From assembly GCA_947471745.1 (NCBI GenBank), contig CANJKZ010000142.1:2965501-3029500 (forward strand): DNA of 64,000 nt. The letters are read 5' to 3'. This document shows, piece after piece, positions 22,284-33,300 of this stretch (within the stretch, counting starts at the first letter, position 1; each line of letters begins with the position of its first letter). The position numbers and the translations under genes are program-made. Below the pieces are notes generated by a model. It worked only from the letters and a program-made list of their open reading frames with translations. It searched no databases and was not told the origin of the DNA. The stretch is from Closterium sp. Naga37s-1. Taxonomy: Eukaryota > Streptophyta > Zygnematophyceae > Desmidiales > Closteriaceae.

Positions 22284-22428
22284 TGTCAGAATGTTGTATT
22301 TATCTAGCCTGCAGTGGGGTGCTCTATAGCGAGTACAGCCCAATCTAGGGTTTCCTATATGTACTCAACTGCTTGCTAGTGAAACCCCTTCCTTTCTTCA
22401 TTCTTACTTTCTACTGCTAGTTCTGACA
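22284..22428 (+). repeat. 3' LTR of the nested short LTR element
   Basis: This 145-bp partner of 20914-21058 is preceded by a G-run (TATGGGGGTG) and followed by the TSD TTGAC. Confidence 0.93.
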
Positions 22429-22433
22429 TTGAC

Positions 22434-22764
22434 CTCAGGTCAGAGTGAAAGGAAATGACTGAGATAATTAAAAGCATGCATACATCGGGTTTATATATAG
22501 AGTACACGGAATACGAAACGACCTAGACTAGCCATGTACTCTAAGGGGTACAATCCCTTATTACAACGAAGTTCAACCGTGCGGCGCGGGAACCCGTTTC
22601 GAACCTGTTCCCGCTCTTTTCACTTCAAATGCATCTGCCTGCATCGGTCTTGATCCGACGGTTACTGATGTCGCTTCGACTCTTCTGACTCCTCGACTTC
22701 GTACTCGGTAGAGTCGGCTCCTGCAGCATACAGGAATGCCTTACTCGATTTTCATATCGTAACA
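22434..22764 (-). repeat. Remaining part of the copia 5' LTR
   Basis: Together with 20833-20913 this forms one LTR homologous to 14310-14777. It includes the TATA-like motif at 22490-22500 and a single copy of the 66-bp unit that is doubled in the other LTR. Confidence 0.92.
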
Positions 22765-23260
22765 GATGTAACTTGTGCTGTAAGGAAAAACCCTGTATCC
22801 TTAATGGGGTTGACTATCTCGCGCAACCCCTACTTCCAAAAGTGCACATTTGGCCGGTTTGCTTGGCACCGAAGCAACCTCGCGTCGCCTTCGGTTTCCC
22901 TTTGCCGGACCTGCACCCAACCTTGTGTTCCCGAGGTTCTCGCCTAGCTAGGTTGACCCACTATATTATCGCGTGCCTTTCATTGAATCGTCAGTCCATA
23001 TTTTCACTGCTTCGTTACCCGTTTTCCGCGCAACTCTATTTGACAACTCACAACACCTGATATTATAACTACTTTCCTAATTTACCCCGCTTTTTTAGGG
23101 TAGTTTAGAAGCACATGTGTGACTGGTACGGTGGGCTGCAAAGCGGTTGGCTGCAAAGATTATTCAAATTAAACTTGCCCGACTCCGATAGCTTTTGCGC
23201 TTGCACTGTTGCCGGATCGTCACAGATACCCACTTGCATACGAGACGTAGCTTGCGACAC

Positions 23261-23960
23261 ATGGATCACGCGGCTTTAGATTCATTGATGCTGCAATTGG
23301 CGGAAATGCAGGCAGGCAGGAAGGCGTTAACGACAGAAGTGGAGAGACTACGTGAAGAAAACACCGAGCTACGCTAGTCGCGAGGTGAACCGCGCCAGGA
23401 GACACTCGTTGAAGAAGGCGAGAGCATTGGTCAAGCGGTGAGCGGCAATCCACTGGAGGAGCTCACACGAGGCTTTGAAGAAGAAGATAGGCATCAAGCG
23501 GCAGCGACAATAGTTGCAGTAATGACGATCAATATTAAACCCGCGAGCCCGCCCCCGTTCAACCCTACGGACATGAATACTACAGTTAGGGGTGCCTCTT
23601 CGGAGTGGAAGTCTTTTTCACTGCATCGAACGTCAACGACGACGCCACGCGTATTAATTACGCGGCATCGCTTATGCGATGCCCAACACTTGAGTGGTGG
23701 CGACGAACCTTGGACACGGGGACCCCGACATGTGTAATACATGCGGCAGACAAGACTTTGGACTGTGCTAACGGAAGGGCATCATCAATATTCGGTGTGA
23801 CCACAATTCGCACGTGGAAGGAGTGGGGCGCAGCCTTTCGATAGCGTTTCCGAGCATGCATCCGCCTTGGAACACGCTCGCATGTAGTTGCATGCCTAGT
23901 CGGGGTTGGCTTCTGTTCAAGACTATTCGGCGTCATTTATGGCACTCGCCGACCAAGTCC
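23261..23960 (+). pseudogene. Retrotransposon gag remnant (Ty3/gypsy-like)
   Basis: From ATG 23261 a coiled-coil-like start (LMLQLAEMQAGRKALTTEV) runs to a stop at 23375. The frame then continues to PPPFNPTDMNTT. After a frameshift near 23610 comes FFTASNVNDDATRINYAASL, CPTLEWWRRTLDTG and WKEWGAAF, ending at a stop near 23843. The order (PxxF, W/F-x-FTA, DDATRI-YAA-L, ALEWWR, W..F...F) matches the gag domain of Ty3/gypsy elements. No pol follows, so it is a truncated fossil. Confidence 0.7.
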
Positions 23961-24056
23961 CATCCTTACGCGTGAGTGTGTGCCATACGCCACCTTAGTT
24001 CATTGAGATTTTAAGAGGTGGCAGTTCGAAGGATTCTTGAGTCGCTCTCATACCAT

Positions 24057-24490
24057 GTTGCGATCAGAAAGTAGATCGTGCCTAGGATCACCCCAAGAAG
24101 GTTCGCACAGAGTGAATTTTGCAGCGGAAGTGTTGACCTCAGGTCTGAATGAATATAAAATGACTGAGATAATTATAACGAGGGCATACATATGTTTATA
24201 TAGTAATACAAGAGGAAAACCAAACTTCCTAGCTAACCATGTACTCGAAGGGGTACATGTTCTTATTGCAGCGAAACACAACCGTACGACTCCATACGAT
24301 TACAAACTTGTTACAGCCTTAATCTTCGTTGCTGCACCTGCCCGATGCTTCTGCTCGAACGGTCCAGATGCTCCCAACTGTACGCGACTCTTCGCATCAC
24401 TTCTGACTCTTCGCCTTCGTGCTCGCTTTTGTACTCTTCGCTTGCTAGCGATAGGAATGCACAGTGTTTCTCGATTTACTATTCGTAACA
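24057..24490 (-). repeat. Copia-family LTR remnant
   Basis: The LTR begins TGTTGCGATCAG and ends ATTCGTAACA. It shares many blocks with the copia LTRs at 14310 and 20833: GCAGCGGAAGT, TGACCTCAGGT, ATGACTGAGATAAT, ACCATGTACTC, AAGGGGTACA. The motif TGGTATGAGAG abuts its left side on the minus strand. The body of the element is missing to the left except for about 100 bp. Confidence 0.75.
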
Positions 24491-24734
24491 CTAGCTAACT
24501 ATGCACTCTAAGGGGTACATGTATTCCATGATAACAGCGAATCTCAACCGTGCGGCGGGGGAACCCGTTTCAAACCTGCTCCCACCAATTCACTCTCATA
24601 TGCTCCTTCCTACGTCGATCTCGATGTTCAACTGTCTTCGCCCCTTCAGTTCATCCCGACCCTTGGTCTTCATCCTTGGTGATGTGTGCTTCTGTTACGT
24701 ACAGGTTTGTAAGATACATTTTCCCATCGTAACA
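24491..24734 (-). repeat. Second copia-family LTR fragment
   Basis: CTAGCTAACTATG, CTAAGGGGTACATG, CAACCGTGCGGCG, GGAACCCGTTTC and a CATCGTAACA end match the outer half of the copia LTRs. It directly abuts the LTR end at 24490, which suggests one copy inserted into another. Confidence 0.7.
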
Positions 24735-27326
24735 CGACTCTTCATGAATATCGTTCTGTAATAAATGTGATGCATTTTTCCACATTGCCTATTCGTGACT
24801 CGTAAGTGCGACCCGGTTGATCAAGACATTTTGGAATATTCCGCATTCATTGGCGTGGCATTTTACAGACGAACACCCTTTCTTCACCCACTATTTTATC
24901 CATGAACAGTGTGGAGGCTTCCTTTGTTATACGTTTGTTTACTTCTGTATTTGTGAATGCATTCTTAGCGCTCTTACCGGATTGTACTTGCACCAACCAT
25001 TCTTGTTGCACCTCGACGGGAATTTCATTTCACTTGGGCAAGTTTCCCGAAAATGTAGGTTTTGAAAGTCTAGATGTTCGACGAGCTGGTTAGATCCAAT
25101 TTGATGACAAACATATTGTAATGATATAAGCGTTGAGTTTTGGTTTCCCAGGCTCGACCACACCCAATATCTGCTTCACACCAGCAACCACAGTTTGGAT
25201 CCGAGGTGTGCTAAGCAAACTCGATTTTCAGGTTTTCCATTTGTTCTTCCTTGGTTTGAATGTCCACATATCACTCCGGTTACCCAGCCTACACTCCCGT
25301 GCCCTTCAAGCAGGTCGTGTGGAGGTTGGCGTCTGGCACGTGGAAGTTCCACATAAGCAATTCGACATCACAGAAGCAATTGTTCGTGGCCGGTTTGCTT
25401 GGCCCCGACACGGGGCCGCACTATCTCAGATTACGTGGCGTGCCAACAGTTTCATGGTGTGCGGGGATGCGCCACGGGCCACCGAGTCGCAAATGCATTG
25501 CAGCGGAAGCGCGCTTCCTTGTACCGATAGCCTGGCCTGGTTTTACAGCGCTCGATAGTGGAACAAACTACGAGTCGCAACCATACCGTCATTCTTGGGA
25601 GACCCTTATTATGCACCTGATTGGTCGAACTTTGGCGAGTGGTACAAGAACACTCCTTGTGCCACACGCTGCAATCCCGATTCCCGACCCCACTCGTCGG
25701 CCGTACCGTAAACAACTTTTTGAAAGGACAACAAAAGGCGTTATTTCGGCTGCCCTTGCGCCCCTCCCGGCTGTTGGCGGAACCACCTGCCAGGACCACC
25801 CCCACCGCCTCTCGTCGCATGTCCAGCCAATGCCCTGACCACCACTGTATATGCAGTTGCGCCCTGCAACCCATTCAATCCGCCCAGCCCAGACCCCAGA
25901 CAATCACGCAGCCCCATCGCCCCATCATCCAGTCGTTGACCCACCCCGAATTCCCCCTGGTCCTCGGGCGCAACATGCTGGCTTCCATGCTGGCTAGGCT
26001 ACACTGCTTGTCCACCCCTCAACTCTTCCTCACGGGTCCTGACTACTGTCACTAATTTGTTCAACCTTCGATCCTAGTTTCCGAACATCGAGCAGGTCGC
26101 GCCCCATCCCAGACCACACAGTGCACTGCAACCGTGCCATGGCACCAGAAGATGCTGCTTCACTGTTAGGGCTAGTCCGTCGTCACCGTCAACCTATCTT
26201 GTTTGGTTGCTAGTCCGTCCAACCAATCCCCTCACCAGTTCGCTATGTGCAGCCCGAATGTAGGGGACGAAGGAAGAAGCAGAAATGGCGAGAGCTTTCC
26301 GCGATAGGCGTTGTTGCGAGTTGTCTGCTAATAGAATGTTAAGAAGGCGAACCGAGAGGTTGCGCGAAGTGTTGGGACTTTGGCCCATTCCCGGTGCGTC
26401 TCTTCAGAAAAGATCAACGGAGAGAAGGCACTAGCGCCCGCAACGAGGAGCCGCATGCCCCGTCTTTAGACCACGAAGCTGATTAGGCGATTTATCTCCC
26501 ATCCGTCCAGTCACCATCACCGCTCGCCGCAATTCTCTCCTGCTGCTGCTCGTTCTGCTTCAGGCTCGTTCACTTCCTCCTTTAGCTCCTCCCCTCCACA
26601 GCTCGTGGAAATAGGGTACGACAACTCTGCTTCTGCCGTTGACTTGCTAATAAACGCCTCTTGCTCGCGATAGTCGACAAATCGATGCTCGAATCAACCC
26701 GACTCGGCCTTAACTTAATTGTGAGTGGCCATTTAATTGAACTTTCAGCATCGCCGGCTTGCTGGCGTGGTGTGACGTGGCGTGCCTCTTTGGGCTTTGT
26801 TCACATGAACAAAGGGATCAGTTCATGCGAAGTTGCTCCCACAAACATGATTCATCGTTGAGACGTCCGTAGAACTTTTCGTCTAGGAAAGTCCTCGCAA
26901 GGCGCGTATAGACAAGGTCGAGGGAACCATTACTAAGAGGTGAAGCTGTGAACTGACAGGTATATATGTTTGTATCCCCACATGCGTTTGAGCATACACC
27001 CACGCTGTTGCCAATGTCGCTTACCCGTGCCGTCTTCACAACCGGTCTGCGAGTTGCGTTGAGTTGCTGCGTGAGCCCCCAACGTCGCTCCCACAATGCG
27101 CGCAACCTCCGCCGTACCTCACGTGTATCCACATGCCTTCCCCCGCTGTTCGCCTTTCTCCATACATCCTCCCCTTCCCATAAACATGCATGCGCTCATT
27201 CCCGTTTCTCCCTAGTCCCTTCCCTGCCCTGCTTCCTCTCACAATACGTTCTCCTTTGCCCGCTTCGTCTCTGCCTTGCTTCCGCCTTCCCCTTCCCCCC
27301 CCCCAAGCAGCTGCCCGTGTGTTAAT
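24735..27326. other. Intergenic region, no gene recognised; upstream region of the next gene
   Basis: Open stretches at 25260-25838 (+), 25452-25874 (-) and elsewhere show no family motif, and their composition is like old repeat DNA. From about 27120 the plus strand becomes strongly CT-rich up to the ATG at 27327, which fits a 5' leader. No TATA box could be placed with confidence. Confidence 0.45.
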
Positions 27327-30300
27327 ATGGCGCTCTCCCGCTCTGCGTCACCTGCGCCGTCGCGCGTGTCTGCGCGCAGCATGTTCCGCCCCTCACTGCC
27401 CTCCGCGGGCTCTTTCTTCTCCCCTCGCTCATCCTCTTCCTCCGCCCGCGCGACTTCCCCCTCTTCCTCCTCCGCCTACGCTCACGCCGCTGCCGCAAGT
27501 GCCTCCAGCGCAACGGCTTCCGCCGCCTCCGCCGCCGCGCCCATGGGTCCGCCGGCATCCCTCATGCCCCCCGCGGCCCCCCCGCGCCACTCTTCCCCCG
27601 TGCGCTCCTTTTCCTCCTCCCACTCTGTTCCGACAACTCCTCGCCGATCCAATCTCCAGCAGCTGGCGCAACTTATCGTCTCCCCGCAACTTGCCCGCTC
27701 TCAGCATCCCGCTCCCCCGGCTCCGCACCCCATGACCCTCACCCCATCCGCCAATGTTGACCCTTCCCGGTCGGGCTCCCCCCGCCCAAGTTCCCCTATT
27801 CCCAGTTCCCCCCGGCACAGTTACCCCCAGCCTTCCTCCCCCAATCCCGCTTCCTCTCATCCCAGTTCCCCGCGCCATAGCTCCCCCTACGCGCTGTCCG
27901 CCTTTCCGGGGAGCGGAGGCTCCGCCTCGCGCCCAAGCTCCCCCATCCCCGCTCGTCCAGGCACTCCGCGGGCGTCCGCATCTTCCGCCTCCAACACCGG
28001 CGCGAACTTTGTCGGGGGAGCGTTTGGCCCTACGCGGGGAGTTCCCGGAATGATCACCGTCGCCAGCGCCGTTGCGCCTCCCGCGCCCGCGAGCACCGGC
28101 GGAGGAGGCGGAATGGGAGGATCTTCCGCGACAGGGTATGCTGCGCAGCCGTCCGTCCTAGCCGCGCCGCCGACGTATGCCCGCTCCAGCAGCCACAGCG
28201 CCGGCCAGCGCGCCGCAGCAGCGGCTAATGCGGCGGCGCATGCGCACGGCGCAGGAGGAGCGCAGGGATTGCACTTTTACAGCACGCACGGGCACGGCGG
28301 CAGCGCCAACGTTGGCGGGAGCGGTATCCCGTCGTCCCCGTCTTCATCATCCGCCGCTGCCTTCCGCTCCCGCGACCACCACCACCACCACCAGTACCCC
28401 TCCGCCTCCGCCGCCGCTCCCCCCGCACCCCTCGCTTCCGCTACGCCCGCCAGCGCCGCTCCGCCAGCCAGAACGCACTCGCTTTCCTCGGCGCAGCGCC
28501 GGCTGTTGTCGTCCGTCGATGCGCTGCTCGCCGCTGCCGCCGTGGCAGGCGGCGTGGGGAGCATCAGCAACAACGCCCCTGCCACGTCATCATCGTCATC
28601 TTCCCGCGCGCCTGCTCGAGCGGATGCCGTTCCGCCTTCCGCCGTCACCTCTCCGCCATCTAAGCCCGCGTCGCCTCCGCTGGCTCCGCTCCCAGCTATT
28701 GCGCTTCCCCCCATCCGCGTCCCCGCGCGGCAATCCGCGGCGCCGTCTGTTTCCGCGGCTTCCCCGCGCAACGCGTCCGCTTCGCCTTCCGCCGCCTCTG
28801 CTCCCCACCACTCTCTCCGCGCATCATTTGGCCCGCCGAGTGGCGGCGGCGGCAGCAGTGCCAACGCAAGCGCGCCGAGCGGCGACGAACGCACGGCTGC
28901 TGCTTCTGGACACGTGGCGACCACGCCGCAAAGGAAGGAGGCGAAGCCCCCCGATCAGTACGTGCCGTACCACGTCGCGCCAGGATCGTCTTTATCGACC
29001 GCGGCGGCAGCGGCAGCGGCGGCGGCGGCGGCGCATCCACAAGCACCCGCAGCTCCAGGCGTACCAAGCGGCGTGGTATCCGAAACGGCAGGCTCGAAGG
29101 CAGCAGGAGCACGGGGCACTTCCGGCGGCGCAACAAGCGCCGGACCCGTCGGAAGCACGTCAACCGCAGCCGCAGCAGCGGGAGCGGCGGCGGCAGCGGG
29201 AAGAGTCGACGCAGCAGCGATGGCGGGAGGTGGAAGCATCAGCAAGACCTGGCTTCTGGACTCCGCAGGCGGCGCGGGTTTGGGAGGCGGTCCGGCGGTG
29301 ACGGCTATGGCGGGGTCTATGGGCAGTGCCACGTCAGCAGTGGCGGTTGGCGCGGTCGAGGATCCGTTACCTAATTGGGACCCTACAGATGACCGCCTTA
29401 GTAGCGTTGCCGGCAGCGACAAGGTCTTACCTGGGGGAGGTGTACCTACAGATAAGCGCGGCGGCGGCGCGGCAGGGGGAGGTGCGGTCACGTGGGGAGG
29501 GGTGATCGGCGGAGGCGGAATGGTGGATCGGCGGGAAGTGGCGCGGAAGTGGGTGGCGGGACACGCGGCGGCCGGAGGGGAGCAGGGTATCGGCGGGAGC
29601 GGAATGGGCGGAGGGGTTGGCGGAGGGCTGGGCGGAAGCAGCGGCATGGGCGGGGCGTATGGGAACGCGTTCTACCGCATGGGGCGCACGCGCGCGTGGG
29701 CGACGCGGCGCGCGGGCACGGCGGTGCTGCGGCACGGCGCGCTGGTGTGCCTGCGGTGGGGGAAGGACAAGCTGCTGGCGGCCGTTGAATCGAACGGACG
29801 GTGAGTTGACTGACGAGTGACGAGCGCGGAGTGCGGAGTGCGAAACAACGACTGACGAGTGGCGAGAGACGAGGCGGTTGTTTTGCTGCCTCCCCCTTCC
29901 CCCCATAACTTCATCTCTTTGATAATCTTTCAATCTCCTGTTCGTTTCTTCCCCGCGTTCCCTTCACAGATGGGAGCTCGGCGCGGTGCCTCTGCCGCCG
30001 CTCGACACCTCCGCGCCATCTGCGGATGCCGCCACCACGGGAGGCGCAGGCGCAGGCGCGCGCGCCGCCGCGGGCGGGGGAGCTGGCGGAGCGGACAGTG
30101 GGGGCGGAACCAACGGATCCTCGTCGTCAGCGTCGCCAGCGTCGCAGGCGTCGTCAGGGTCGTCGTGCGACGGCGTGCCTCTAGAGGGCGTGTTCGTGCT
30201 GATGTGCTTCGGCGGCGGGCGCGTGGGGCTGCGCTCCGTCGCCGCGGACGGGCGCTGCCTCTCCGCCACCGCCGCGCCAACTTCCGCGCACTACTTCGCG

Positions 30301-33300
30301 GGATGGTGAGAAGAGCGATAGGGCCATGTAAACATTACTCCTCCAGCCAGGATCGTCCCACCTTGTTCGGCCCCTCTCCTCACTCTCTTCTCACGCACCC
30401 TCTCCCTCGCTTTCTCTTCCCCCCCTCTCTCCCACTCCCCGCCCGCCTTCTCGTCGCGCGACTTCCAGGTGCTTCCAGGAAACCGAGGTATGGGCCATGC
30501 CCCCGGACCTCTCCTCTCTCTCCGCGCCCCACGCCTCCTCCCCCGCTGCCGGCGCACAGGCGCGCGCGCAGCCGGCGGGCGGGGGCGGGGGAGGAGACGC
30601 TAGCGGAGGGGGAACAGGAGCTGGTGCGGGGGCGGGAGGGGGAGGGGGAGGGGGAGGGGGAGGGGAGGTGGAGGTGGGGGGGTGGTGTGAGGAGCTGGGC
30701 GGGGTGTTGGAGGGCGCGGTGCTGCTGAGCAGTGTGGTGCATCCGGGGGTGGTGATGCAGGTGCACGTGCAGGGCATCGCCGCTCTCTCCCACCGCGCCT
30801 GGCGCCACACCCAGAACGAGGCCAGCGCTGCCAACCGCCTCCGCGGCCAGGTGCGGCGCGTGCATGGGGTTGCTGTGGATGTGTGCAAGAGCGTGGGTGT
30901 GGGGGGATTTGGGTGGGGTGTGTGGGAGTGGGCGAGTGTGGGTCAGAGTGCTGGTGTTGGTGCTGGGTGTGTGGGTGAGGCTTGTATAAGGCTCATTGCT
31001 TTTCCATGAGATTTTGGAGAGTGCATTGTCTTAGACTTGAAATTCCATTGCGTGCACTCTTGTTGCATACCTCCTTGTCGCAGTCAGCTGATCAAACTGT
31101 TGAATTATGTCTGCATTATACAAAATGTTGTGCAAATATTTCTCAGCTTATTTACTTCTTCTGTTGTGCTGAGTGTCCTTGAAGAGTCTTCTACCACCAC
31201 GCCTCCTCCCCCTCCTCCCCCCTCCCTCCCTCTTTCCCCACTTCCCCCTCCAGTCTCTCCGCCTCCATCCCACAGTCCATCTCCAACCACATCTTTGCTA
31301 CCTCTCCCCTCTCCCCCCTCCCCAAAACCCCCTCCTTCCTCTCTCCCCCACCTTCCCTGCCTCTGCCCCCCGCTCCTCAAACCCCACTCCCCTCCCCTCT
31401 TCCCTCTTCCCCCTTCCCCAGGTGCTACAGCTGAGAGACAGGGTGAGGCTGCTGGAGGCCTCAGAGACAGTGGCAGCAATGGCAGCAGCGGCTGTCGCAG
31501 CCAGGGAGGGCGGATCCGGGGTAGGTGACATCCCGCTCAAGCTGCCTCTGTGCGCCTGCCCCTACAAGCCTGCTTCTGGCGGGGATGGCAGAACAGCCAC
31601 CGGTGCTACTGCCGCTGCTGGTGGTGGTGCTGGTGGTGGTGGTGGTGGTGGTGTTGCATCTGCTGCTGCTGCTGCTGCTGGTGGTGATGGGAGGTGTGCG
31701 ACGTGTGGGCTCTTTGTTGCGGCCAGCAACCAGAGTGTTTTCATCACCACCATTGCCAATCTTAAAGCCAGAGGTAGGGACGAGCTGCGTCTGCTGCAGT
31801 CGACTTGTGTATTCCCTCCACCCTCTCTCCATCTCTCTTCCTCCTCCCAACCTCTTCGGGCTCTCCTTCCCTCTGCTCCATCCTGCCCTTTTCGTTTTCC
31901 ACCCACACTCACCTTCAGCTCTCCACTATCACTTCTCTTGTCTTTCCTCTCTTCACTCGCATCTTCCCTCCCCCTCTCCCCCCCTCCCCACCTCCTCCCC
32001 TCCCTCCCCTTACCCACTCCCCTGCGAACCATTTTGCTTGCCCTTGCCCGAGCTTCACCCCTCCACTTCTTCGTCCCCTTTTGTTCTGTTCTAAACGTCC
32101 CCTTCTTTCTCCCCTCTACTTCGCCAGCCTCCCTCTTTCCGTCCTCGCCTCATAATCTTACCTTCCTCGCTCCTGCCTCCCCCCACCCCGTGCGTGCCCC
32201 CCTTTTTCTTCCCCCCCCCCCCGTTCCCTTCCCCCTCTGCCTCCCTCCTTCCAGTCTCCCAGCTGGAGGAGGAGCTGCGCGCCAAGTCGCACAATCTCTC
32301 CACCAACTCCTCCCCCGCGCCCTCCATCGCCTCCTTCTCCTCCTTCTCCTCCTCCTCCTCTTCCGCCACCTCCGACTCCGCGCGCGGCGGCTTCCCCCAC
32401 TCCACCTCCTCGCTCCGCCCGCCCTCCCCCCCCGCGGCGCTGGCGGACATGGAGCGCCGCGCGCTGCAGGCGGAAGGGGAGAAGGCGGCGCTGCTGCTGC
32501 AGATAGAGGAGCTGGTCGCGGGGAAGCGCGAGGCGGAAGCGGGGCTGCTCGCGGCTAAGCGGGAGGCGGAAGCGGAGGCGGAGGTTGCGCGCCGGGCGCG
32601 GGCGCAGGCGGAAGCGGAAGCGGAAAGAGCAGACGCACGCAGGGCGGAGGTGGCGGCGGAGGAGCGGCGGAGCCAGCAGCGCGCGGGGAATGCGAGCAGA
32701 GAAAGGCGCAGGTGGCTCAGCGAGAGCACTGGGGGAGTCGCAGGGGGAGGCGGAGAGATTGGCGCCGGTGGGGTGGCGTATGGGGCTAAGGGGAGCTCGA
32801 CAGCGCAGGCGCAGGCACAGGCGCAGGCGCAGGCGGAAGCAGAGGCGGAGGCGGAGGCGCAGAGGGAGGAGCTGGTGGCGGTGAAGAGAGAGGCGGAAGA
32901 GCTGCGGAGCAGGCTGCGCGGCATGGAAGGCAAGGTGAGTCGCCTCGCCCGCATCATGCTCTTTCTCTTGCTCCCTCTCGCCCTCGCCCACTCGCTCGCT
33001 CACTCATTCAATCACCCACCCACCCACCCACTCACTCACTCACTCTCACACTCTCCCCTGCGTGTGTCGCTCGTCCCAAGCAGGCATCGGAGAGCATGCT
33101 GGCAGCACTGCAGCACAAGATAGAGCGCCTGGAGCGCCTGCACGCACACCCCAGGGGTGTTACCGCCGCTGCCGCTACCACCGCCGCTACTACTGCCGCT
33201 GATGGTGGTGTTGCTGGTGCCAGTACAGCAGAGGCAGCAGCGCCGTCGGCAAGGAACGCGCCATCCTCCTCCGTGCCTGCTCCGCCTGCTCTCGCTCAAG

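Larger units (their letters stand above)
20914..22428 (+). mobile_element. Short non-autonomous LTR element nested in the copia right LTR
   Basis: The 145-bp LTRs (20914-21058 and 22284-22428) start TGTCAGAATGTTG and end AGTTCTGACA. The TSD TTGAC lies at 20909-20913 and 22429-22433. The primer-binding site TGCTATCAGAGCAGG follows at 21059-21073. The interior carries GC-rich tandem repeats (21180-21320, CGGCGGTTTTCTGCCCGCC type; 21430-21600, a 30-bp GCGCGGCCCGTACGGGCTGC type), the same modules as in the opposite-strand element at 2635-4159. There is no gag or pol. Removing the element and one TSD restores a continuous copia LTR, so it inserted after the copia element. Confidence 0.95.
14310..22764 (-). 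mobile_element. Ty1/copia LTR retrotransposon, full length but decayed, with a nested element
   Basis: The left LTR is 14310-14777 and the right LTR is 20833-22764, split by an insertion. Both begin TGTTACAATC/TGCTACAATC and end ATATCGTAACA. The TSD GATGT lies at 14305-14309 and 22765-22769. Reading on the minus strand, the primer-binding site TGGTATGAGAGC (20832-20821) abuts the right LTR. A purine tract (GAATGAAGGGGAG, 14790-14778) abuts the left one. The order is gag, protease, a long spacer, integrase, reverse transcriptase, RNase H. Integrase before reverse transcriptase defines Ty1/copia. Stops and frameshifts in pol make it non-autonomous now. Confidence 0.95.

Noticed and set aside
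25260..26055. Plus- and minus-strand frames of 100-190 codons
   Set aside because: No motif, no splice structure and no similarity that I can recognise; surrounded by retroelement remnants. Left as unannotated DNA.
27276..27326. Upstream extension of the large low-complexity protein
   Set aside because: The extended frame begins with TTG, not ATG; the first ATG in frame is 27327.
28177..29301. Arg/Pro-rich frame overlapping exon 1 of the large gene in another phase
   Set aside because: It is a GC-rich shadow frame. Splice sites and exon phases support only the frame starting at 27327.
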